A stretch of DNA of 64,000 nucleotides from Ruminococcus sp. (GCA_017543335.1 JAFYGE010000003.1:1-64000), one strand, 5' to 3'; counted from the first letter of the stretch, positions 30,702 through 39,213 are shown. Numbers and translations are program-made. The notes: generated by a model from the letters alone, not told the origin.

Positions 30702-32774
30702 TTAATTGAAATTAGGATATACATATTCCCGGAAAAAATAGCCCTTGCCGGTAGCAGTGCTTGGTGCTTTCAGGTATTCGTCAGTAACCTTTGCAAAGCC
30801 ATTGCAGGTATCATAGTTCCACCATGTACCGTTGATGAGCACCTGATTCCAGTAATGTTCGCCTATACCTCTGCCGGTACCGTGAACTACACGGGAAGTG
30901 TAGCCTGCTTCCTTGAAGAGAAGGTCGGTCAGAGCTGCATAGTAGTAGCATACGATATTTCTGTTGTCAAGAGCGTAGTTTGCGAAATATCCCCAGCCGA
31001 TAGCATTTATCTGAGCGAGAGTTCTTGTTGATTCAATATAAGAATAGCGGTTGTTGTTACGCACGTAATTGTATATAACAGTGAGGTCCTTGCCGATTGA
31101 AGTGATTATTGAAGCACCACGCTTCTGTATAACAGTCATAGGAGTTGCAACGCCGTTATTATCGATGTTATAGCCTTGTATACGTGTATTTGTAGCCATT
31201 CTGCCGGTAGAAGGATCTAAATATCTGCGTTTGCCGTCGTGAGTAGTCTGCCAGCCGGTAAGTCTTGCACCTGTAGTCGGGTCGAAGTAATAGTAGTATC
31301 CGTCGCTGAGCTTTATAAGACCCTTCTGAACGACACCCTTACCGTTTATGTAGTAGTAGTTGCCTCCGATACGCTGATTTCCTGTGAGCATCCAGCCGTC
31401 ATCGTTGAAGTAGTACTTATTATTATTTTCATCGTAGTACCAGTTGTGCTGCATAACTCCATTTTTGTCAAATAAATATGTATGTCCGTCGAGAGTGAGC
31501 CAGCCTGTATACATTTTACCGTCGGTATTGAAGTAGTACTTTTCGTTGCCGATCTGCTGCCAGCCTATAGCAGCCGAGCCCTTGTCTGTGAAGTAGTACT
31601 TAGCACCGTCAACGACTATTCTGCCTTTCTGCATTTTACCGTTATCAGCAAAGTAGTAAAGTTCTTTGCCGATCATCTGCATACCGGTTATCATGATGCC
31701 GTCGCTGCCGTAGTAGTACTTGTCAGTACCCTCAGTTCTCCAGCCCTTTACAGCAGCACCGTTATCGGCAAAGAAATATGTATTGCCGTCTATGGTTTGC
31801 TTCCCTGTATTCATAACACCGTCATTGCCAAAGAAGTATAAATTGTTATCGATAGTCTGCAAGCCTTTTAAAGCAGCACCGTCATCACTGAAAATGTATG
31901 TCTTATTGTCGATAACTTTTTTACCGGTGAACATAGTACCGTCATCGTTGAAGAAATAGTTATCGTTTTCTATATTCTGGAGACCGGTGTTGATGATGCC
32001 GTCATCTCCGCAGAAATAGCGTGCATCGTTGACATCCTGCCAGCCGAGGAGAATACTTCCTCTGTCAGAAAAGATATAATTCTTTTCATCTACAGTGGAT
32101 AATCCCTCCGGATGGGAGCCGTCCTGCTCTATATAGAACTTTTCATCATTTTTTTCCTGCCAGCCTGTAGCAATTGTGCCGTCCTCGTTAACATTGTATG
32201 GAGTGCCGTTAAGCTCGAAATTTTCCTGACTGACTTTTCCGCCCTCATTGACGTAATACAGGTCGTCGTCAATATTAGTGAAGCCCTTGTCTTCAACGAG
32301 AGTGCCGTAGTTATTAGCGATATACATTGCATCTTCGCTGTCGGTGAAAATGCCGGTAGCCTTGCCAGCCTCAGGGTCTATGTAGTATTGTTTGCCGCAG
32401 TATTCAAACCAGCCGGTAACGTGTTTTCCGGTTTTGGGGTCGAAATAGCAGCGGTGACCGTTTACAGTACGCCAGCCTGTTTTCTGAACTCCGTTAGCGG
32501 AGAAGAGATAGTAAGAGCCGTCGATAACCTGTTCACCGGTGAGCGGCTTGCCGTCCTTGCCATAGTAGAATATTCTTCCCTTATCATCCGTGAACCATTT
32601 GGATACGAGGGAGGAAGTATCTTTTTTATCTGTAGTTTTTGTCTCAGGTGCAGCCTGAGATACTGCTGCTGAGTCAGAAGATACTGAAGCTGCCTGAGCT
32701 GCTGCCGGAACGGCAGTCATAGCTCCGATAGCTGCCATAGCAGCACAGAGCATTATCTTTTTACATTTTTTCAT
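30702..32774 (-). CDS. Secreted wall-binding repeat protein with C-terminal transglutaminase-like domain
   Basis: This encodes 690 residues from ATG 32774 (AGGAGAG upstream). Signal peptide 1 to about 30. Residues about 60-535 consist of about twenty 20-residue repeats of the choline/glucan-binding type ('GWRTVNGHRCYFDPKTGKHV', 'TGMQMIGKELYYFADNGKM'), with aromatic and Gly residues at fixed places. The last 140 residues contain a cysteine-protease-like triad in transglutaminase order: Cys in 'NIVCYYYAAL', His in 'IGEHYWNQV', Asp in 'WWNYDTCNG'. It should be anchored to wall glycans and process or cross-link a peptide or amide; catalytic activity is inference. It heads the surface locus 32774-26305. 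Confidence 0.88.
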   Translation of the reverse strand: MKKCKKIMLCAAMAAIGAMTAVPAAAQAASVSSDSAAVSQAAPETKTTDKKDTSSLVSKWFTDDKGRIFYYGKDGKPLTGEQVIDGSYYLFSANGVQKTGWRTVNGHRCYFDPKTGKHVTGWFEYCGKQYYIDPEAGKATGIFTDSEDAMYIANNYGTLVEDKGFTNIDDDLYYVNEGGKVSQENFELNGTPYNVNEDGTIATGWQEKNDEKFYIEQDGSHPEGLSTVDEKNYIFSDRGSILLGWQDVNDARYFCGDDGIINTGLQNIENDNYFFNDDGTMFTGKKVIDNKTYIFSDDGAALKGLQTIDNNLYFFGNDGVMNTGKQTIDGNTYFFADNGAAVKGWRTEGTDKYYYGSDGIMITGMQMIGKELYYFADNGKMQKGRIVVDGAKYYFTDKGSAAIGWQQIGNEKYYFNTDGKMYTGWLTLDGHTYLFDKNGVMQHNWYYDENNNKYYFNDDGWMLTGNQRIGGNYYYINGKGVVQKGLIKLSDGYYYYFDPTTGARLTGWQTTHDGKRRYLDPSTGRMATNTRIQGYNIDNNGVATPMTVIQKRGASIITSIGKDLTVIYNYVRNNNRYSYIESTRTLAQINAIGWGYFANYALDNRNIVCYYYAALTDLLFKEAGYTSRVVHGTGRGIGEHYWNQVLINGTWWNYDTCNGFAKVTDEYLKAPSTATGKGYFFREYVYPNFN

Positions 32775-32883
32775 AGTTCTCTCCTTTTGTATCAGATACA
32801 TCCGCACTTTTTCCGGCAGCGGAAAGCCTGAATTTTCCCAATTCTATAGTTAATATATCTTTTTTGATAGTATGTGGAAAAAC

Positions 32884-32939
32884 AAATGTGCATATGTAAA
32901 GCAGCTATATCTGGCTGTTTCATTATCATATGCACATTT
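32884..32939. repeat. Inverted repeat between the surface locus and the second anti-sigma-like gene
   Basis: AAATGTGCATATG (32884-32896) and CATATGCACATTT (32927-32939) are perfect 13-base inverted arms, with a looser inner pairing. The 310-base gap 32775-33084 is AT-rich and holds this hairpin, a wider inverted pair (ACCGTTTTTTA near 32970 and TAAAAAACGGT near 33040), and presumably the promoter of the locus to its left, which I could not define. Confidence 0.6.
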
Positions 32940-33084
32940 ATTATATCAAAGATTCAATTTAACTTCAACCGTTTTTTATGATTTTTGCAAATTTTTTGCC
33001 GTTAATTTCAGGAAATAGCTAAATTATTCGGGTAAAAAACGGTAAATATTGGCACGGGAACGTGTCACATTTTGCGAAGATGCA

Positions 33085-34005
33085 TCACTCAGCCATTGAT
33101 TCGCTTGAATTGAAGGTAAATGTTTCATAGCTGTTATCATTAACCCAATGGAGAATGAATGTGTGATCGTCATACCTGCCTATAGATGCAGTCCATTCTT
33201 CGTTTGGAGCAGGGTCAGGTTTGGAGATACTAAGCTTTATATACGGACCTGATTCAGATTCGTATACTTTATATGTGAAAGCGTAGCCTATCATAGTGTC
33301 AGGGTAGTAAACCTGTCCATAGCCGTCACGGTCGAAGTACCACTCTCTCTTTTCGCCTGTATCGATAAATGTGCTGTCCCAGTAACCCCAGATGTCTTCA
33401 TATTGAGGTATCTCGTCTTCTTCTGTTTGACTTACAGCAGGTTCGGTAGGCTCAGCATTTTCAGCAGCAGGCTCAACGTCTTGTGAGAGTTCATTAGTAG
33501 TTGTTTCAGTAGCATTTTGAATTATCTCAGCAGTAGCTTCCTGAATTATTTCAGCAGTAGGTTCCTGAGGAATATCGGTCTGTACAGTAGTGACGCTTTC
33601 TATGTTCTCTTGGACTGCTGATGTGGTTTTTACTGCCTGTGCAGTTTTGATCGTGGTTGAAACGACAGGGGATGTTACAGCGACATCGCTGACATTATTT
33701 GACTGTGTTATGATGTTGTTCTTGTTTGATTTGTTGCCTATCATTATTATGCCAGCCGCACTGAAAGCTGCGAAAGCCAGAGCAGCTGCCGCAAACATAT
33801 ATTTATGCCAGCGTGGACGGCTGTACTGTTCAATACCTTCAACGGTGTCGCCGTTATCATCTTCAATAGTCTTGGTGGTTTTAGCAATGCATTTTTCTAC
33901 AAGTCTTTTTTTCATATCTTCGTCCGGAAGAGGAGAATTCTGAGACAGCTCCTCGATCTTATCGTCATCAAGCTTATAAAGCTCGTCAAGAAAATCCTTT
34001 TTCAT
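33085..34005 (-). CDS. Anti-sigma-like membrane protein with Thr/Glu-rich stalk and beta-rich external domain
   Basis: The 306-residue protein has cytoplasmic residues 1-68 ('LDDDKIEELSQNSPLPDEDMKKRLVEK' and 'VEGIEQYSRPRWHKY') related to the proteins at 2196 and 18272. One helix (about 70-92) is followed by a stalk rich in Thr, Val, Glu and Pro (about 100-195). The external domain of about 105 residues begins 'YEDIWGYWDSTFIDTGEKREW'; the opening G-x-W and strand pattern recall lipocalin-like domains and the two lipoproteins at 19.7-21 kb. It is encoded 12 bases after an ECF sigma gene, so I infer anti-sigma function with external sensing. Confidence 0.75.
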   Translation of the reverse strand: MKKDFLDELYKLDDDKIEELSQNSPLPDEDMKKRLVEKCIAKTTKTIEDDNGDTVEGIEQYSRPRWHKYMFAAAALAFAAFSAAGIIMIGNKSNKNNIITQSNNVSDVAVTSPVVSTTIKTAQAVKTTSAVQENIESVTTVQTDIPQEPTAEIIQEATAEIIQNATETTTNELSQDVEPAAENAEPTEPAVSQTEEDEIPQYEDIWGYWDSTFIDTGEKREWYFDRDGYGQVYYPDTMIGYAFTYKVYESESGPYIKLSISKPDPAPNEEWTASIGRYDDHTFILHWVNDNSYETFTFNSSESMAE

Positions 34006-34017
34006 AGTCTCACCTCA

Positions 34018-34575
34018 TTATATTTCAAGCATGGTTTTTAGTTTTTGACGTGCCCTCTGACTTCTTTTAGAGACAGCATCTGCCGACATAAGCAGCTTTT
34101 TAGCAATATCCTTTATGTTCATTCTGTAGAAATACTGATATATGATAATGTTGGAATCAGGTTCGCCGAGTGATCTTACAGAGTCCCATATCTTTTTTCT
34201 GAGCATATTGTTTTCAGCTTCGGACTCAGTATCATTTTCAGCAGAAAGCATACCTATATTTGTATCTTCATCGTCAGCAGAAACAGTGATGCCGTTCCTG
34301 TAGGACATCTTTCTGAACGTGTCTATAGCACGTCTTTTTGCAATGTTCCCGATAAAAACCTTTATTTCACCTTTTGACGGCGAATATTTATTCAGGTTTG
34401 AGTAGACCTCCACGAATATATCGCTCACACAATCTTCTATATCTTCTTTTGAAGCGATACCTCCGAGTTTACTTACAGCGATAGTATATACATAACCGCC
34501 GAATTGGTCTATGAGCATTTCATATGCAGTGCGTGGGTCATTGCTTATCATTTTTTCAAAGTTTATGTCGGACAT
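34018..34575 (-). CDS. ECF-type RNA polymerase sigma factor
   Basis: The 185-residue protein has region 2 'YEMLIDQFGGYVYTIAVSKLGG...EDCVSDIFVEVYSNL' and region 4 'IIIYQYFYRMNIKDIAKKLLMSADAVSKRSQRARQKLK'. It resembles the sigma factor at 17710 in layout and partner. GGAGGTGAGG precedes ATG 34575. The gene is followed by its probable regulator (33085-34005) and preceded by the shared TGTCCT...CGAATGTT promoter signature, consistent with autoregulation. Confidence 0.92.
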   Translation of the reverse strand: MSDINFEKMISNDPRTAYEMLIDQFGGYVYTIAVSKLGGIASKEDIEDCVSDIFVEVYSNLNKYSPSKGEIKVFIGNIAKRRAIDTFRKMSYRNGITVSADDEDTNIGMLSAENDTESEAENNMLRKKIWDSVRSLGEPDSNIIIYQYFYRMNIKDIAKKLLMSADAVSKRSQRARQKLKTMLEI

Positions 34576-34625
34576 TGCCTCACCTCCATTATTTTTGTGG
34601 CTGTTATAGATCTATAATGTTCTCA

Positions 34626-34662
34626 CATTAATAACATTCGTTTATCTCTGAAAATAAGGACA
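34626..34662 (-). promoter_or_regulatory. Putative ECF-type promoter of the second sigma/anti-sigma pair
   Basis: On the minus strand TGTCCTTA (34662-34655) and CGAATGTTATTAATG (34640-34626) match the elements at 2113-2150 and 17639-17676. Confidence 0.5.
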
Positions 34663-34668
34663 GACTTA

Positions 34669-34697
34669 TTGCAATTTTTTTTAAAAGGGTTTATACT
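34669..34697 (+). promoter_or_regulatory. Promoter of the two-component system
   Basis: TTGCAA (34669-34674) and TATACT (34692-34697), 17-base spacer, 38 bases before the response-regulator start. It is divergent from the ECF promoter, with only a few bases between them. Confidence 0.65.
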
Positions 34698-34701
34698 ATT
34701 A

Positions 34702-34722
34702 TTAAGGCAACACAGTACAAAG
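34702..34722 (+). repeat. Single end of the 180-base hairpin repeat
   Basis: TTAAGGCAACACAGTACAAA differs at two or three places from the left end of the element at 24049-24228 and likewise starts four or five bases after a -10 box. The rest of the element is missing; the response-regulator ribosome binding site AAGGGGAG follows directly. Confidence 0.6.
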
Positions 34723-34734
34723 GGGAGTGTATTT

Positions 34735-35418
34735 ATGATCTACCTTCTTGAAGACGACAGCGGCATAAGGAATTTTGTGATATATGCCCTTAATAATTCA
34801 GGATTTGAAGCGGAAGGCTTTGAACTGCCGTCTGCATTCTATAGAGCTGTTGAGGAAAAAATACCGGAGCTTGTCCTGCTTGATATAATGCTTCCGGAAG
34901 AGGACGGACTAACAGTCCTGAAAAAGCTGAGAAACGGAGCTCTCACAAGCCGTATCCCTGTGATAATGCTAAGTGCAAAGGGGACTGAGTACGACAAGGT
35001 GGTCGGACTTGACAGCGGTGCAGATGACTACATCGCAAAGCCGTTCGGCACTATGGAGCTTATCTCAAGGATAAAGGCGATGCTGAGACGTACCGCTGCG
35101 GACAGGGGAGCGTCAGAAGAACTTGTCCTCGGCGGAATAAAAATATATCCGGAAAAGCATGAGGTCACAGCGGACGGAGAGCGTCTTATACTCACTCATA
35201 AGGAGTACGACCTGCTGCTAATGCTGATAAGCAATAAGGGCAAGGTCTTTTCAAGAGACGACCTGCTAAGACGGGTATGGGGATTCGATTTCACCGGCGA
35301 GAGCCGTACTGTAGACGTGCATATACGTACTCTGCGTTCAAAGCTCGGCAAATGCGGAGAAATGATACGTACCGTTCGTGGTGTCGGATATAAGGCAGGT
35401 GAAGAGCCGGGTGACTAA
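34735..35418 (+). CDS. OmpR/PhoB-family response regulator
   Basis: This encodes 227 residues from ATG 34735 with AAGGGGAG at 34720-34727; an upstream in-frame ATG at 34669 lies inside the promoter and is rejected. Receiver domain 1-120 has the phosphoacceptor in 'LVLLDIMLPEEDG' and Lys in 'MLSAKG'. The winged-helix domain has 'LTHKEYDLLLMLISNKGKVFSRDDLL' and 'GESRTVDVHIRTLRSKLGK', the DNA-recognition helix. It overlaps its kinase gene by eight bases. Of PhoP/PhoB type by kinase partner, but no phosphate transport genes are nearby, so the signal is unknown. Confidence 0.93.
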   Translation: MIYLLEDDSGIRNFVIYALNNSGFEAEGFELPSAFYRAVEEKIPELVLLDIMLPEEDGLTVLKKLRNGALTSRIPVIMLSAKGTEYDKVVGLDSGADDYIAKPFGTMELISRIKAMLRRTAADRGASEELVLGGIKIYPEKHEVTADGERLILTHKEYDLLLMLISNKGKVFSRDDLLRRVWGFDFTGESRTVDVHIRTLRSKLGKCGEMIRTVRGVGYKAGEEPGD

Positions 35419-37084
35419 AAAGATCCTTTGCAGTATAATCCTTATTTCTACTATAGCGGTCATAATTTCATCTCTTATAATAATAGGATTGATAAACAGG
35501 ACTTACTCGCAGAAAATAGAGGAAGAGCTCCGCACAGAAGCTCTGCTCATAGGCAGAGGTATCGAGCTTAACGGTATGGACTACCTTAAAAATGCGGATC
35601 ACAGAGATATGCGTATAATCTGGATAGAAAAAAACGGCAGGGTCATTTTTGATTCTGAAAATAAGATAGAGGACGGTAAGGATATTGCCGAATCGGATGA
35701 GGTGAGAAAAGCTTTTGAGGATGGCAGCGGTATAACCTCTACAAGTTATATAAGTCTGAAACGTTCTGCGATACACTATGCACTTCGCCTGAAAAATGGT
35801 ACGGTCATACGCATAACCGATGTTCACAGCTCTTTTGCAGCTCAGCTTGCAAATGTATTAAAGCCGCTCCTGATGTTTCTGATACTTGAAGTGCTTATAT
35901 CAGTATTTGCCGCAAACAGGATCTCAAAGAGGATAGTGCGTCCTATCAACGAGATAGACCTCGATCATCCTAAGCTTGAGGGAAATTATCCTGAGCTTGC
36001 TCCGCTTGTCGATAAGCTCGGAGAGCAGAACGGAAAGATCAACCGCCAGTTTGAGGAGCTCAGAAGAAGCCGTGAGCAGTTCAGCCTTATTACTGAAAGC
36101 ATGAACGAGGGGATCATACTCGCTGACCCTAAACTGAACATACTTGCCTGTAATTCCGGAGCTCTGCGGCTTATGGAATCTGAGGGAGCAGGTGAGGGAC
36201 AGAGTATATACTCGCTCTATAACAGTGAGGAATTCAGAAAATGCATACAGGATGCAGTCGGCGGAAGACATTCAGAATGTATAATAAGTACGCAGAATGG
36301 TGACCGTGAGGTCATAGCAAGTCCGGCAAAAAGCATAGATATGGTAAACGGAGTTGTAGTTCTCATAATGGATGTTACCGAGAAAAATCAGCTTGAAATC
36401 ATGAGGCGTGAGTTTACTTCAAATGTGTCCCATGAGCTGAAAACTCCGCTCACGACTATTTACGGCATATCCGATATGCTGTCTAACGGTATCGTGAAAA
36501 GCGAGGACGTTGCTTCGTTCGGAGAAAATATCCGCAGCGAATCCGAAAGACTGATAAATCTCATAAATGACATAGTTTCACTTTCAAAGCTTGATGAAAA
36601 CAGTGCTCCGGCACAGAATGAGGAGATAGACCTCTATGAAGCTGCGGAAGAAGTACTTGAACGTCTTAAACTTTCGGCTGCTGAGAAGAACATACAAGCT
36701 CAGGTTGCCGGTGAGCATCTGATATATACAGGAAATCCGACAGTCCTCAGTGAAGTTCTTTATAATCTCTGTGACAACGGGATAAAGTACAATCGTGACG
36801 GCGGCAGACTTGAAGTTAAGCTGTCGCATATTCCTAAAAAGATATTTATTACCGTGAGCGATACGGGTATCGGGATACCACGGGAGCATCTCGACCGCAT
36901 CTTTGAACGCTTTTACCGTGTGGACAAAAGCCGCTCACGCAAGATAAAGGGCACAGGTCTTGGACTTTCAATAGTCAAGCATGGTGTTATGTATCACGGC
37001 GGTACTGTAAAAGCTGAAAGCACTCCGGGAAAGGGGACTATATTTACTGTTACACTGCCTGTTGAGGGCAAGAAAAGAAAATAA
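35411..37084 (+). CDS. Membrane sensor histidine kinase, PhoR-like
   Basis: This encodes 557 residues from GTG 35411, giving 'VTKKILCSIILISTIAVII'; the longer frame from 35378 has no ribosome binding site. Two membrane helices (about 5-25 and 148-168) flank an external sensor of about 120 residues. A PAS domain follows ('FSLITESMNEGIILADPKLNILACN'), then the HisKA motif 'FTSNVSHELKTPLTTIYG' and the ATPase boxes 'NLCDNGIKYN', 'VSDTGIGIP' and 'GTGLGLSIVKH'. It phosphorylates the regulator encoded just upstream. No clear HAMP segment is seen. Confidence 0.93.
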   Translation: MTKKILCSIILISTIAVIISSLIIIGLINRTYSQKIEEELRTEALLIGRGIELNGMDYLKNADHRDMRIIWIEKNGRVIFDSENKIEDGKDIAESDEVRKAFEDGSGITSTSYISLKRSAIHYALRLKNGTVIRITDVHSSFAAQLANVLKPLLMFLILEVLISVFAANRISKRIVRPINEIDLDHPKLEGNYPELAPLVDKLGEQNGKINRQFEELRRSREQFSLITESMNEGIILADPKLNILACNSGALRLMESEGAGEGQSIYSLYNSEEFRKCIQDAVGGRHSECIISTQNGDREVIASPAKSIDMVNGVVVLIMDVTEKNQLEIMRREFTSNVSHELKTPLTTIYGISDMLSNGIVKSEDVASFGENIRSESERLINLINDIVSLSKLDENSAPAQNEEIDLYEAAEEVLERLKLSAAEKNIQAQVAGEHLIYTGNPTVLSEVLYNLCDNGIKYNRDGGRLEVKLSHIPKKIFITVSDTGIGIPREHLDRIFERFYRVDKSRSRKIKGTGLGLSIVKHGVMYHGGTVKAESTPGKGTIFTVTLPVEGKKRK

Positions 37085-37116
37085 ACCGAAGCGGCGGGGA
37101 GCTCCCGCCGCATTCT

Positions 37117-37141
37117 GCTCTCATTTATGGGAGCTTTTTTT
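37117..37141 (+). terminator. Terminator of the two-component operon
   Basis: GCTCTCAT and ATGGGAGC form the stem (37117-37134) followed by seven T. A second GC-rich palindrome (GCGGCGGGG/CTCCCGCCGC, 37091-37111) precedes it. The hairpin overlaps the last codons of convergent spoIIID. Confidence 0.8.
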
Positions 37142-37402
37142 ATGCTCTGATAAGTTTTCGTATTTCCGTTTTGTGGCGAGTCCGCCACGTATATGACGTT
37201 CCTGCTTGTTTATTTCAAGAACGTCCCTTACCTGAGTGTAAAGCTCACGGTCTTCCTTGCTAAGACGTTCTGTAACATCCTTATGCACTGTACTTTTGCT
37301 TATGCCAAATTTTTTCGCAGCAGCTCTGACGGTAGCTTTATTTTCGAGTATGTACTGTCCGAGAATAACTGCCCGCTGGTCCGGCTGAGCTTTCAAAGTC
37401 AT
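37121..37402 (-). CDS. spoIIID: SpoIIID, sporulation transcription regulator
   Basis: The 93-residue HTH protein has 'RAVILGQYILENKATVRAAAKKFGISKSTVHKDVTERL' followed by 'LYTQVRDVLEINKQERHIRGGLATKRKY'. This matches SpoIIID along its whole length, including the basic C-terminal helix used in monomeric DNA binding. In Bacillus it acts in the mother cell under SigE. RBS GGAGGAAT lies before the ATG. Convergent with the two-component operon. The window also holds spoVM (59355) and a PdaA-like gene. Confidence 0.92.
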   Translation of the reverse strand: MTLKAQPDQRAVILGQYILENKATVRAAAKKFGISKSTVHKDVTERLSKEDRELYTQVRDVLEINKQERHIRGGLATKRKYENLSEHKKSSHK

Positions 37403-37480
37403 TCCTCCTTTATATCAGCGATCATTTAAACTATATGCTGATATCAGGAAATAAAGACGTGAAAAAGCATCTTAAAAAAC

Positions 37481-37774
37481 AATGCTCCGGAATACCGGAG
37501 CAAGCAGTCTGTTGAAAAAATATAACATAAAAGGAGAGACATAATAATGGGATTCCAAAGGGTTTATTAACCCTTTGGTCAGGTCAAGGGCTGACAGCCC
37601 TTGTGGGGGGTGGGGCAAAGCCCCACATATAGCCACAAAACGCTCCGCAAGGGGTGAATTCAAAAACAGTCCAGTGGACTGTTTTTGAAGAGGTGGACGC
37701 CCTGCACGAGAGGGCGTCCCCTAAAGAATCAATACTTTTTCAACACTCTGAATACTCCGGAATAACGGAGCAAG
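37481..37774. repeat. 294-base composite repeat with ~40-base terminal inverted repeats
   Basis: The ends are AATGCTCCGGAATACCGGAG (from 37481) and AATACTCCGGAATAACGGAG (from 37751), each followed by CAAG. Inside them TCTGTTGAAAAAATAT and the complement of ATACTTTTTCAACAC extend the inverted match to about 40 bases. The interior (37549-37726) starts with the GGGATTCCAAAGGG..CCCTTTGG module of the family A repeats. It continues with hairpins CAAGGGCTGACAGCCCTTG, TGGGGCAAAGCCCCA, AAAACAGTCCAGTGGACTGT and GACGCCCTGCACGAGAGGGC. It fills most of the spoIIID-DUF4340 gap and includes probable terminator sequence for the minus-strand operon. No gene is credited. Confidence 0.75.
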
Positions 37775-37779
37775 TTATA

Positions 37780-39153
37780 TTATTCAGCGTTTATGCTGTT
37801 TATAAATTCAGTGCGGAAATAGGACAGCGAGTTTTTACCGGTAAGAGATGATTTATCCATTAACTCGCCGGTGAATTTGCCGTCGATAAAGATATTGCAC
37901 TGATCGTTTCCGGCATCACAGAGCTGATATGTCATATCTGTTCCGTCAGAAAGGTGGTAAACCGCTGTGAGTATCGGGTCTTTCATTTCGGGTTTGGACT
38001 CTATATCTATATTGCTGAGATAAAGATTTGACAAAGCATTGTAGAAATTGAAGAAGTCGCTGAGCTGAGTATCAATGTTGAGATTGAATTCAGTTCCGTT
38101 GAAACTGCACTTTTTGGACTCGTTATCGATAGTAACGGAGTCCTTTCTGCCTTCAAAATCGAGTTCAAAACCTTTTATAGTAGTGAAGTCAGGATTATAT
38201 CTTGTTTGAGAAGTGAAATCGAAAGGAGTGTAGTCTATAAAGTCCATATCAGAGGTGTAAACGAGTTCTACCTGATTATTGTAGTTGCATAAGAGGATAT
38301 TGCAATAATCCTTATTCTGAGTAGGTTTACTTATGAGGATGCGGTGATCTACGCCGTCACTACCGGTTATAACAGCTTCTCCGTAAGGCTCGTCAAGATC
38401 GTATTTTGAGAGATCATCCGGATCTTCTTCAAGCACGTCCTGAACAATGATATGAGTCATTACAGCGAGCATTGACTGAACTTTTGAAGCGTCAAAAGAA
38501 AACTGGTCGTATTCCGGCGGAAGGTGCCAGCCGTTTGTTTCATCAAAGTCGAGCTGACAGGTAACTTTGCCGTTTTTGATAAGCTTGACAGCCTTTATAT
38601 CGCTGGTTGAGATATAAGGGATTATGCTCTTGGTTATGAGGGCACTTCTCTGGAGATCGAGATACGAGCCGCTGAGTGCCGGCACAGCATATATCTTGCT
38701 ATTTCCGCCCACTGATACGTAGTAGAATTCTTTAGTAGGGGAGAGGTCACCGACATTTATTGTGTAGCTGTCAGTGCCGTTGCTGAGAGTAACGGTCTGA
38801 GGATCATCAAGACCATATGAAGCAGGATCACCTTCATAGGAATCCGAAGCAGTAAGTTCGCTTGCATACTCACATATGAGGTTTATGTACTCCTGTTCGA
38901 GGAGGAAATCGCTTCCGGAGGTGAGCTTCCAAGTCTCGTCGTCTGAAAGTTCGGCTGTATATTTTCCGTCGTGAGTGGAGAACTCCATTTTATTAATGCT
39001 TTTCGGGTCGAAATCAAAAAGCACGAGAGCATCCTGTGCTTCTTCTGCTTTTTTATCTTCTGTTTTTTTCTTGTCTTTTACAGCGTAGTAAGCACCGACT
39101 GAACTTCCGGCTGCAATAACAAGTGCTGTAAAAGCTATCAAAGGTTTTTTCAT
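37780..39153 (-). CDS. DUF4340-domain membrane-anchored protein
   Basis: The 457-residue protein has one N-terminal hydrophobic helix ('LIAFTALVIAAGSSVGAYYAV') and an external domain built of repeated beta units ('INKMEFSTHDGKYTAEL', 'TVTLSNGTDSYTINVGD', 'IYAVPALSGSYLDL'), the pattern of DUF4340. Such proteins are regularly encoded after GldG-like proteins in ABC export operons. It follows the GldG-like gene by 60 bases and closes the four-gene set. Substrate unknown. Confidence 0.85.
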   Translation of the reverse strand: MKKPLIAFTALVIAAGSSVGAYYAVKDKKKTEDKKAEEAQDALVLFDFDPKSINKMEFSTHDGKYTAELSDDETWKLTSGSDFLLEQEYINLICEYASELTASDSYEGDPASYGLDDPQTVTLSNGTDSYTINVGDLSPTKEFYYVSVGGNSKIYAVPALSGSYLDLQRSALITKSIIPYISTSDIKAVKLIKNGKVTCQLDFDETNGWHLPPEYDQFSFDASKVQSMLAVMTHIIVQDVLEEDPDDLSKYDLDEPYGEAVITGSDGVDHRILISKPTQNKDYCNILLCNYNNQVELVYTSDMDFIDYTPFDFTSQTRYNPDFTTIKGFELDFEGRKDSVTIDNESKKCSFNGTEFNLNIDTQLSDFFNFYNALSNLYLSNIDIESKPEMKDPILTAVYHLSDGTDMTYQLCDAGNDQCNIFIDGKFTGELMDKSSLTGKNSLSYFRTEFINSINAE

Positions 39154-39213
39154 ATTAAGCTCCTTTAAATAATATCATTGCCGCAGTATTGCATATAACT
39201 GCGGCAGATAAAA

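Noticed and set aside
31239..32672. Regular spaced repeats that could suggest a CRISPR or tandem DNA array
   Set aside because: They are the degenerate 60-base coding repeats of the wall-binding protein on the minus strand; no conserved direct repeat with unique spacers. No CRISPR array was found in the window.
34669..34734. Longer N-terminus of the response regulator from an upstream in-frame ATG-like start
   Set aside because: The extension overlaps the promoter and the repeat end; the receiver domain begins properly at 34735 behind AAGGGGAG.
37472..37851. Two short open frames (minus 37472-37663, plus 37654-37851)
   Set aside because: Both are inside the composite repeat or run into the antisense of the DUF4340 gene; no protein-like composition or start signals.
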